Positions 12,001-24,000 of a stretch of 64,000 nucleotides of DNA are shown piece after piece. The stretch is from Fasciolopsis buskii (lineage: Eukaryota; Platyhelminthes; Trematoda; Plagiorchiida; Fasciolidae), in NCBI GenBank assembly GCA_008360955.1, contig LUCM01007413.1, positions 1 to 64,000 on the forward strand. Reading direction: 5' to 3'. The number at the start of each line of letters is the position of its first letter. Position 1 is the first letter of the stretch. Position numbers and translations under genes: made by a program. The notes under the pieces were generated by a model. It searched no databases, was not told where the DNA came from, and worked only from the letters and a program-made list of their open reading frames with translations.

Positions 12001-15000
12001 CAAAGTACCGGTTTTGAAGGTGAACAGCGTCGCCTTATCATTTCATCCACATATTACTTGGAACTTTCCTAAATAGCAGCTTAAAGGGAGGAACTAACTG
12101 ACAATTTACGACCGTAGTTTATTACAAGTTACTTGTTTTTCAAATGCATTTGATAGCGACGGGCATTTCCAGGAGAAAGTCAAGCCACCTAACCTGTTGG
12201 TATAAGGGGAAGGTAAAGATCAACTGTCATCGAAACCATATCCGAGACAAATATCCCTACAAATAGAATTTTAGTTTGTTAAAGGTTTTTAAATCAAGTT
12301 AAAGATTTTCAATTTTTCCGACCCCTGCTTTCTGCGACTTGTTTTGGTAGAAATTCCTTGTCACTCGATCACGTGACGTAAATGTTTTGGATGCTAATTT
12401 ACCACCAAGGCATCCGAAAGCTGGAGACAGTGAAATGAAATTGCTTTTTTGGTAGCCAGGAGGAGTTAGCTGTTTCTCTGCTGTTTTTAGCAGGAGTGGA
12501 ATGCCAATATGGCCTTCAGGTCCCAATAGACCGCAGAAGACAAGAGACAGTTGTCCCAACTTTATGCATTCAATGGTTTCAAAAGTGTTCTTTGCAAATT
12601 TCTGCCTGCTGATTTGCTGCGAAGTGCATGCCCGCTTGCGAATGGATGTTTTAAAGCAGTGATAGCGAAACAATAACCACGTGCATCCAGGAAAAAAACA
12701 CCTCTAAAGTCGAATTCTTATTCAGCTGAAGTGCTTGATCTTTTGTGTTCTTTGTTTTGTGAAAAAGACATCGTGGATTGTCATTAAAGCAATCACCACT
12801 CACATTACGTCTGAAGCAGTGGAAAAATTATTCTTTCATTTTGAGAGCACTCTATTCATTCATTTTGTTCCCCTTTGAATGCGTAACTCAAACCTCAGTA
12901 ACCGGATTCTTCGGACTTCCATAACATGATGGTCACCAGCTTGCCATCGGGACGTGATTTGTCAGGCATATGGCCAGTTGAAGGAATACATTTACCCTCA
13001 GATTAATGTCAACTGCTTGGCTAAAGATTGATCATTCTTGAAGAGATAAAAAAGGAAATAGTGATAGTTAATTTTCACTCTCTCTCTCCTTTATCTCCCG
13101 TAAACAGCTTTTCTTTCTTCTCTTAAGACAGCAATTTCTGAGTCCGTTTTCTTGAGTTGGTTAAATTACTCATGGACTGGTAAACATATTTTGGTAGTGT
13201 TGAATTCGTGATCCAAGGCATCTTTTTTGTTAAATTTCTCTGGATTTAACCCGAAAAACGTTAACCGCTCACAGTCATGCTTTGATATCAACATCCCTTG
13301 AAATAGGTTCTTCCGGTAAGTAAAGGCAGCTTGCGCACGGCTCTTGTGGAACCTTTCACAGGTTATAACTTACGAAAATTTTCATTGCTTAGTAAATTTT
13401 TTGCATAAAACAACGAATTCAAGGCAAATAATTAATCGCCCGAGGAATCTCCTTATTTTATGACCGTTAATAAATGTTAGACAATTATCGGCTGAAATAG
13501 TTTTCGCGAATTCCATTTATTAAATAGTTCCTTGATTGATCTTTGATCGGTTCCAAAACAGGAGCTAAAGTAGATGAACAAGGTATTCACTGGGGAACAC
13601 GCAACATTTGCTTTCTACCCGTGTCCGTACAATTTTATTTTATGGTATTATTCTTGTCTGCTTGGTAGCAGTGCTACCATCATTGTTAACATATGTGACA
13701 GCTGGCGTGCATAATGCTTGATTTATGTAGTCTTTAGCATAAATGCATAGTCTTTATGGTTTTTGGCTGAAGTGATGCAGATAACAGAATTTAATCCAAA
13801 TGAATGTAAAACGTGAGTACTGACTTCAGCCAACTACGGTTCTCACCTGAAGTGCACGATTTAGTTTCTTTTGAGCATTGGCCCGCTCCCTTTCGTTGTT
13901 CGTGATCATAATTGTACGCATGATGCCGGCCAGATGAGCTTGATGTGATGGAACTTTGTCAGCTGTAGGTATAAACTGGAAATATTGTCGTTGTCAAAGT
14001 TGAAGCCACTGACAAAAATCGTGCAGCTGATTACGAAAGTGATTTGCTGCTGATGAGGTAAAGGTGTATGGGGTTTCCCTTAAGTAGCATGGCAAATCCT
14101 CCTTAATTACTTGTAAAGGGATATGATTGGCCCCTCTTTCGAAAGCCTGGACAGCCACGAATTAGAAATCTTCCCTGAAGCCACTTAGAAGGTATCTGTA
14201 GATAACTGTAGTCCAATGTGACCTTGAAAGGTTAAGCTGATTGAATCAGTTAACGGCTTGCTACCAACTGCTCAGCGGGAAAAATATGGGGAAGAAAACG
14301 AATTGTCATTGACCGATGGAGAGCAGCAAGTCAAATCAACTGCTTTGATTTAGTGAAAAGAAAGTAAATTGGTCAGTCACTGCTAGCTGGGAGTAGGCTA
14401 AAACTGAACTATTTAACCAACGCGGGAAATCATCTGTCAATTTCGACTGCGAAATTAAATGAACAAATAATTGCCGGGTGGCATTACCAACATCGGTTCG
14501 GCAGGAAATGCCACGTGGTTCCATACAAGAATCTACAGTGACAGAAACGACCTTTACCGTATCTGCGTATATTAGACACTGATGGCTCGACGACATGCAT
14601 TGATACCGAATTATAGAGAAGCTGAAAAGTGGAGTTAGTCTCTTTGCGGTTTCAGTCGTGTGTTCAGAAAATCGAGGAAAAAAGAACTGTTCGGATTTAT
14701 AATCCCTGTTAGGAGTTGTCAGCATTGTACATCAGACGTGCCGTTTCCAATCTAAAATGTAACCATCAGAACACTATGGTGGGTATCAGTGATTTCCTGA
14801 AACGCATCGCATAATTTGAGATCTCTTTATCTCTAATTTGCACGGTTGCAATTCAATGGTGCATATCGATGGACTCCCTCGTTAACCAGATACTCTTTAT
14901 GGAGCTGAAATTCGATGGCATATTTGAACACAGGCTAAGGATAAAACACCGAACTTGTGTTTTTGCAACTAAACCTTGCCAATATAAAGGTAATCATTTC

Positions 15001-18000
15001 ACGAAACTGTAAAGGGTCGTTGTTCTCATACAACACATAAAATGCCAAATGTCAAAACTCTGAGTGAGCGCAGATGACACTCCTGGAATCAAATGTCGTG
15101 GAATATCAGGGAGATGGGAATGCGGCGTTGTTAGTCCAACGGTTGATTAGTTTTGCTAGTCAGAAATCAAAGTAATACTGAAGTAGTTGTTGTCTCTTAG
15201 GCATCGTTGTGAAGTCGGCTTAAAATTGAAAAATCAATGCCGAAAAGTAGAAGTCTGACGGCTTCTTAACCAAATTATAAAACTCTAGCCCATCAGAATG
15301 TTGCAGAAGCAAATGACGTGATCCAGTCGAAAGAGACGAGTGAACAGACAATTTTAATCCTAACTGTTATGTCATACTAGAATATCATTGAAAATATTGG
15401 GAACGTGAATAAATGAGAACCCTAATTAAGAACCAACCTGCATAATTAGAGAACAAAATTTGTCGGCAAGCCAACAGTGAGCAACCGAAAAGCGGCTAAA
15501 TTTCACTTGTTTCCTACTATCCAGCTCTACAGCCACTACAAAAGTGATAACAACCTTAAGCTGGCTAAAGAACATCAAGCTCATGGGATGCAGTTGTCGC
15601 ATTGGCCGTCTTATTTATTTTGATGTGTAAAAAGTTGATGAAAACTAACAGTGATGAAATAGATATACGGTGCTTCCGTGAATAATCTAATGGAAAACAT
15701 CTAATCTCCTACCACTAATACATGCCTTTTAAATACCAATCAATCAGTGTTAATTATTTTGACGGTAGCAGAGTGGATAATCAGAACCTGATTGGTATAC
15801 GGAATGTTCATCGAGACAAGGTTGATTTATAATACATAACACCTTTTGTGTTTACGGTGTTGAATGTGGAGGAAATTCAGTAAACTCCAAAGTTCAGCTA
15901 AACTGGTTGCAAAACAGTTTGACACCAGTGTTTTATAGCGTGTTCACCCAACTTCCCCGCCGAGTGAGTTTTGAGCTATAATTAAGGAGAGTTGTTTACC
16001 TGAAGTCATTATCAAAAATAAATAGCACGTTGTTTTTCTACAAATTCGGATAGATACCAATAGTGAGACATTCTGGTGTCTGAAAATTGGCAGTAGCCGA
16101 ATTAATTTTGCCGATCAGTGAATCCAGAACGGGCCACTCATCCCTATTTTGCACGCTTCGACATTTAGACTCATTCCTTCATTCTATGCTGGTAGTTCAA
16201 TCGTCCGTGCTGATGTTTACTCCAGCTATGATCCTGATTCCAGACAGGTCATTTAGTCAGTCGAAAAAAAGTGCTGATCAGTGAGATCATAATAGCTGAC
16301 TGTGGCTTTTTATGACTTCCGTTGCTGCTGCCAGTTGATTGCGATTCCAGAGGGAACTCTGGTGTTGTCTAAAGGAACGGCTTGGGTCATGTATAGATCA
16401 CACTTGCCTATGCAGCGATATACCGTCTCCCGTGAGTTAAAAAGCGAAACATGGGAAGATACGTGATAGTAAAAGGCATTTTACTGTGAAAGGCGCCTGA
16501 CACAAATTCGTTAACTCAAATATTCCTGTAAACTCACGGTGCAGCTTTAGTAAGGGGGCTCATAAACTGCCTGCCTGGTTGGTTATCGCTCACTATTTTG
16601 CACTGACTGTGAGATATCAAATTGTGCGTTGGCGAAGCCGTTGTCATTCGCTATCTCTTACATTCGTCCGTGCACTTTTGTTTGAGCTACCATTTGGAAC
16701 CTTAACAAAGATAGGCTGTTTTTACGATCCTAGTGTTTTACACCAGGTGGATAAAATTTTACATAAATACAATCAGCAAAACAACGCCCAAATCCTGACT
16801 ATCAAGTTAGATAAGTTATCCACCAAGCACAAGAACATTTAAGTAGCGACTACGAAAGGATTTGGAAGAGAAGTCCTTCTGGCCATCGTTATTTAAACTA
16901 TCCGTCATTCAGTTGATATGATGATCAATGAGAGCATATTTTGCGTGTTTATTTTCGTCAAAACTCACTTTAAACTTCGTTTTATTTGCCGATACTTTAG
17001 AACCTTTGTAAGCTTGAAAGTCTGCAACGGGAAGCCCGCCAACCTCCTGAAATGAGAATTTTGAGGGTAAGCCTCTGAAGTTGAAATGCACACGAATATT
17101 AGACTTTGGGTTGAAAAAATGGATCAGTCTAGAATACAGGGGAAAATATTGCTGTTGTAGCGAGTTTGTGCAGCTGCTTTGGTTGTCAGGGGTTCGATTA
17201 TTCATGTAATGAATGAAATATCAGATTAGATTTGCGAAGGTCCTCCGTGGTGGTCTAAGTCTACTTGAACACGCTGAAAATCAAGTCAGGAACTATGAAG
17301 CGAATGTGACGTAAGTGAACAAATTCGATTATAGGAAAACTAATATTCGTCACGCAGTATTCATGTCACGCTTTCGTGAACTGATTATACAACTGGCCTC
17401 TGCTATTGCTGTCTTTTAAACGTAACCTTGACATGCATTTGTTCATCATGCATGTGGAGGTCAGCCTTAAGCCAAGTCTAGTTAACATCACTGGATTCGG
17501 CAAGGCGGTGTCCATGCTATCGTTCTATTTTTGTGTCCGCTTGCTAGATAATCTGTTTTTATTATCGCACCGTCCTAAGATTTTTTGTTGTCCAGTATGG
17601 TTGTGACAGGGCTTCGTCCAGTTGGACAACTTCTTGCTCATCGGTTTCGTTTTCTCCTCAACAACTTAGTTTGGATAGATATGTGCCTCGGGTTTTCTTA
17701 TCTAGATTGGGGAATCTGCTATCTTTCGGACACTGAACCTGGTAGGGACAAGAGCCTGCTGTAAAAAGATTTGCGTGAAAATATTTTGGACATTCATGAC
17801 TGACGAAATCTATTTTTCTGTCATTGATCATCACCTTTTTAGTCAGAAAAGACTGAAATAAAACGGCTGAAAGTGCAACTCCAATGAGAAGGCATGGCAC
17901 AGGCATTAGGCTTCAAAATTTACGAATTATGAAGTCTTTTTACTAAAAACAGGTGACTTACATCATCACCCCATTCACAGACATGACTGTCTTCAACTGC

Positions 18001-21000
18001 TTTTTGAACAGCGAGGAACTGTTCACGCAGAGTCCGTCTTTCAATATCAAACTATTGAAACGGAAAAAAATTAAGTGGGTAATTTTTTGATTGATGTTAA
18101 CCTGTGGTGGAGCATTATAAATCGAATGCTGGGAGAAATAGGTTACCTATTTCTTTATGTATCACTGCACGACTTCCAGGAATTTTTGATTTTAGCTAAG
18201 TAAAGTTCTTTGAATAAAATGAAGTTGGTAGATGTAATGCGCCAACGTTTCGACTACCGTGGGTAGTCTTTCTCAAGGCAAGTTTTACAATCAAATGACT
18301 GAGGGAACGTTCACATGCATGGCATGTGAACGTTCCCTCAGTCATTTGATTGTAAAACTTGCCTTGAGAAAGACTACCCACGGTAGTCGAAACGTTGGCG
18401 CATTACATCTACCAACAACGCTGTGTTATTAATATTATATCATTCACAATAAAAACCAATACATGGCGCATCGATTTTTCGATACACTCCTTACGTCGTT
18501 TGGTCCGGATAAAATGAAGTTGCCCCATGCAGCTCTCATGTTTCACCACAACTAACAGTTTTGGTCAACAAATTATTTATTATTTACTTTATTTATTATT
18601 ATTATTGTTATTATTTACAGATTCCTAGGACACGTAGTCACAGTTCTCCGGGGAAAATATCGGCTGGATAAAAACGTCTGATATATTCATTTGTTGTGAG
18701 GTTGCGCGACAAATGAGTTGTTGTATTGATAAAAGTCCATCTAAATTTTGCACTTCCAAAGGCCAGTGCCACCAGCCGGAAATCATCCAACCGCTCCTGC
18801 TTTACGAGCAGATGCTCTAACATTCAGATGCTGCTGGAGTTCGAGTTCTATGTCTATTGAGATTGATATGCATCGGTGATAATTACTTCCATGTTTTTCA
18901 ACGATAAGCTGGATGCTGACACTAACTACATGGTGAATCATTTGAAAATTGACAATAAATCTCTTGGTAGGACTAATATACCATTGATTTCGGATCGTGA
19001 CCGGACCACTTGGGTTTGGTTTAGTGGATTTTGATTTGACTCATCTGTTAGCCTGGTCAAATGATAACATTTCTGCGGTAATATCGCACCGACTATGTCG
19101 GCCGGTAACCTGAGCGAAAACGGTACGTGAGATAGTCAATGGATACCGCATTACCGAATTAGCTAGCAGAAGAATCGATCAGTGAGTGTTGAACAAATAA
19201 TACCAACATAGACAGTTTCCTTTTAATTAACAGGTAAACTTTTGGCATCTGCTAGAGTTGGGGGAAAAGGCGATAACGATCAGGATATAGGGTCGACTGA
19301 AGAGACAAGGACGAAGTAGAGCAAATGTTTACCCATTTTATCTGGCTGAATACCCGAACTGCTGTAGTTGATAAATTGATGGATTTCACTGGCATGCTTG
19401 TTACTGGCTCCACATAACCAAACTAGAAGAAAACGGTATTTGGAGAATTCTTGGGTATTTTTGCATCAGCTTGATTTGTCGTAAGTTGAAATGCTCTCTG
19501 ACAACCGGTAGCTCCTCGCCATAGCTGGTGTAACCAAAACTATCACGCACTTCTTAGCAGAGAGAGAATATTGACAAGATCGAAATATGACATATGTGCA
19601 TGGAAAAACTACACCGTAGCATTTTCGCCTATCTACATTGTAGATACTACAACGCAAATAATTCTGAAGGGTTTTGCTCAAGTCATTAAAAATACCTTCA
19701 CGGTATTGCGATGATTTAAAAAAAGGATAAAGTTATTATTATCAACATGGCAAAAGGAGAAAACGTCGTTTGCCATAAGAACAAATAATTCTTTTTAACT
19801 ACAATCAGAAAACTAAATACTTTATTTCGCTTAAAAAGGAAATTACATCAAAGACCCGAAAACCCGAATCAAAAGTCAATCTACCTGGAGGGAAAATGAA
19901 AGCGAACTGCGGTCAACTGACACTTTACAAGTGCGTTTATTTAATTTCATTTGTTCTTAGTTTCAGTGTAAAAATTGATAAAATTAAAATTTAATTTAAC
20001 AACATCAGAGAATATGAATTCTTACCGATACTGTGTCATTCATCCACTTGTAGGAATAATCATCTGCTAGACAAGTATGCAAAGTGCTATCCTTACAAAA
20101 TGTCGCCCAACTGGACTCTTTCGCGTTAGCCGCTGTGGTTGCGTATGCTGAAGATCGAATACAGGGCGGTGGATAGAACACGTGTTACTTCGAAAACTTT
20201 TGCAGTTACGAAGATAAGCTCAATTACCAACGTCTTATCTAAGGGTTCATAACAGAACCGTTTCCGCTGCACCCTAATTATTTTGGAACTTTATTTCCAA
20301 ATAAAAAATAAGGTTAGACAGATAAGAAAGACTGGATTATTAAAGATTGGAGGAGCTACAATCAATCGACGTTTCCGGTCACACTTTGTGTGTGATGACG
20401 CACCAGTGAATATGAATTCCACGGAATTACATTCAGTATGCATTTGCAATCCAAGGTTATGTATACAGTTCATGGAAAGATAGATCTGTAATGCTTATTC
20501 CTGAACTAGTTTGCTAGAGGCAAGAATTAGCCGGGAAATGACGGCTGACTGTACGCTTAGGATAGCAGAATCAAGCCCTCACCCACAGGAACGAACTCGA
20601 TTAATGGGGCAGAAGTTCCGGAATGTAAAATATGATTGTCATGCCTAGTGAATAAGCATACCAGCTATAAAAGACCTTTGCCTAATTTGGTATTAGTAAT
20701 CGTAAATAACACCTAACCACATGGTTCTTTACGTCTAAGTCTAATAGAACTCGCTGAATAAGATCAATATATTAAAGCAAATGTGGTTGGGTACGCATGT
20801 TGTAACCTTAACAATATCCCGACAAAATTCATTGATGAAAGAAGTGCACGGGATCCGGTTCAGAAAGCCGGGGTTGGAGGGCTTGTGTGACCTTTGACAA
20901 TTGGGAAACGTCTACTGAACAAAGTGCAAATAAGGTGGATTAGCAGCATCTTTTCATGCTTGAAAGGTCAAGTGCGGTTAACTAACATTACTGGATGGCA

Positions 21001-24000
21001 GCCAAAGTAGCTGGAGCAATATGAGGAAACCTGTCCGTCAGCAGGATGATGGATTTAGCGGCCAGATTGCCCTATCTCGCTCCGTCGATTTACTGATCTG
21101 CAATTCGTTAATCAAAAGCACTGCCGCTTGGAATTATTCATGCTTATTGTTCATGTCCTGGAGGGTTCGTTTTTGGAGGGGAACCTTCATCCGGATTTAC
21201 CTTGTGCCGTCAACCTTGCTTTTTTGGTCCATACATTCACTGAAGACGACCTGCTAGATAGAACTTAAGCTCGCTAGCTGGCAATCAGCCATTAGTAACA
21301 GAACACAAAGAAAGATGGCACTTCAGGCCTAGGCGAGTTCTGACATCGGATCTTTATTTGGGAAAATGTCGAGATTAACCAGTTTTCTGAACTTTCGAAT
21401 TCGCTCAGACAGAGGAGTGTTTTGCAAGCAAGACTTCTGGCCGAAGAAATTAGTGGGGATGAACTCGGCATTGTTGAACACTGCCACTTCCTACTTCAGG
21501 ATAGGGTTCAGCAGTAAAAGAAGACGGGCGGCGGTGTTGCAGCCTCTTTCAGTACTCAGTTTTCAGGCAAGTATAGACTTCTTCTTACTATCTCCATATG
21601 AATTGCTGACGGTTTAATAGTCGCCTGATCAAAATTTTCCACTTATCGTGGCAAAAGGATCTGTAATGTGGAAAGAGCACCTTTCCGTTTTGCACATGGT
21701 ATCAGGCCGCTGTATAGTGATCGCTCACGTGTTCTTGTAGTGTCTGATTGTTAATGCCCTGTTGTTGATAATTTTAATACTACCGGCATCTTGCCCTGGC
21801 TCGCCATTGGCTTAAATGGCGTATTTTCTACCTTTACCGTGGACAGAGCAGTTATGGACAAAATAGTCGCCAGTCATTCCAGTCTCTTTCATCTACGACC
21901 GAACTTTCTTATTTTTTTTAGTAATCAATCTCTCATTTTAGCAAGACCTATATTTTATTTCCGATCTGCACTACATCCATTCACCAGAAGGAAAGAAATA
22001 AAGACAAGAAATCTGTCCTGCGAAAATACCTTCCCACTTCAAGGGGCACTCTCCACATTATCCTTTCGGATTTCATTTGAATACCCCTCACTAAGCTAAC
22101 CTTATTCACAAATGCACTGACTAAAATTCTTGGCCGATGCTGTCCTACAGAAACCCCATTCTATGACAAAATGGTAGATTCGCCTACTGAAACCTCATAG
22201 AAAACGGAAAGAAACTGCTTAGGAACTTAAGAAAAAAGGTGCTGTGAAATGCTGCTGCACTTTGGTCAACGAAAAGTATATACGATTGAAATCGCCTTCC
22301 CCCAATAGGGTTTTGGAGACCATCGATATTAAAAATTTCGTATGGTGTTAGGCTTCCTTGCATGCAACAAATTCGATCGTTAATATGCAGCGTAGATGCC
22401 GACATTGCAAATGTTCCAGTCACTCGCACGTCCTCGGACGATCTGTTATTCTGCACAGTGCCCAGTATCTCAGAAGCTGGACATTTTACTTCAAAATAAG
22501 AAACCAAACATGTTCATTGAACTGCAAGTTTCTTAACTCACAGATGTATGCGAAACAGTACAATAAAATTTCTGTTGGTTTCGTTATTACAAAATAAAGT
22601 CGATGGACAGCACTTAACGAATTTCCCGGTATCTTGAAGATCGCCTTTTTGGCCTCATCATTTATCTGGTGTCATGTCTGCGAGGTTTTTCATGAGGGCA
22701 TTAATTATGAATTTACCAGCTTCCTTCTTCAGCCAGTCCACTTTCAGTTCTTTGGTTCTTTAAGACAGCTACCCTCTCTTTTCATCCTGCACAGATTGCC
22801 GAACTTTATGCATATTAGTTTTGTTGTGGATACTAAAGAGCAATGAAGCTTATGTACCATTCTTGCCTTGATAACCTGGGGTTCATTCTTCCTTTTGAGC
22901 TAAATTAAGGCATATTTCGTCAGCTGCCAGCTACGTGCTAAGCCAAACTTGAATTTGGTTTTCTTAAGAATGAATTGGTAAGCTGCAGGTTTATGGTAGT
23001 CGAGTTATGATGTAGGATTTGGGCTTGCATGCAAAATCTTATTCCTGGTAGATTTCAGAATAAGGTTTGCCGCATAGCATTCTGTAAAATAAGAGCCATG
23101 TGTCGAAAGCCCATGTCTCAACAATATGACCACAGCAGCCTATATAGGTAGCAAAACCAGAAGTGTACATTTCATGAGTGGAGTTTATTACTGCGTAAAA
23201 GGGTTGCCTGATTCAGTGTAAAGTTATTCAAATCTTTACCAGCCAGATTATAATTTGAAATGGAGACATGAGACAACAATAAATAGGACGCAGTGTTTTC
23301 CAACTCTAAAAATCTGCTACTTGATCAAACGGGTCAAGCCACGGCATTTAATGATCAAACACTTGTTATTCTGACTGTTTTAGCGGCTGGTACCGCCTTG
23401 TTTTACTGGTATAAGTTGGATCATTTTAAACAACAGGACAGTTGAAATTATGATAGAGGAAATTACACCTATGTGGAAATCCAAACCGCAAGTGAATGAA
23501 ATGTCACCGTTTCCAGGCATGCTTGAAAGGGTATTGAGAATTTGCTTATTTCGTGCAAGTACCTCATTACTTCAAAAAGGTTCACGAAAGCAGCTTTTAA
23601 TATTCGGCACTGTTAATCTGTGTTGCAATTAAGTTCGTTTCATTCCTCGTCAACGAAAGTTTTGGTAACAAACGACAACATAGTCCCGTGCTCCATTTTC
23701 AATGGCAAACTCAGGTGATTGTTTAAAATCGCCCAACGAATTTTCGAATTGGCAAATACTTCTTCTAGAGAGGGTGAAAACATTTCAGCTGCTGCACATT
23801 CGTTCTGGCCACATGGTTTAAAAAAAATATTATCATTGAATTCTCACTTTTGGTTTTATCTTGGAGAAGGTCTTGGAACATGGATCCAGAATAGCAAGCT
23901 TCGAGGTAAATTGTCGCTCGTTTGAAGCGATTCTTGTTCTTTAGGCGTTTTATCGCGTTCACTAGCTGATTTGCATAGAGCTGGAGGGATGACAGTTTCA

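Larger units (their letters stand above)
18052..20025 (-). other. Legumain A intron 7
   Basis: 1974 bases, holding the perfect inverted repeat at 18224-18416 and a TTA-rich microsatellite at 18571-18617. The rest is unremarkable. Confidence 0.7.

Noticed and set aside
12299..12673. 124-codon - strand frame in intron 10 as an extra legumain exon
   Set aside because: Exons 10 and 11 already join in phase, copy B lacks it, and legumains have no such insert.
18224..18416. Palindrome as a bacterial-type transcription terminator or CRISPR-like unit
   Set aside because: It sits in a eukaryotic intron, has no U-tract role and no spaced repeats.
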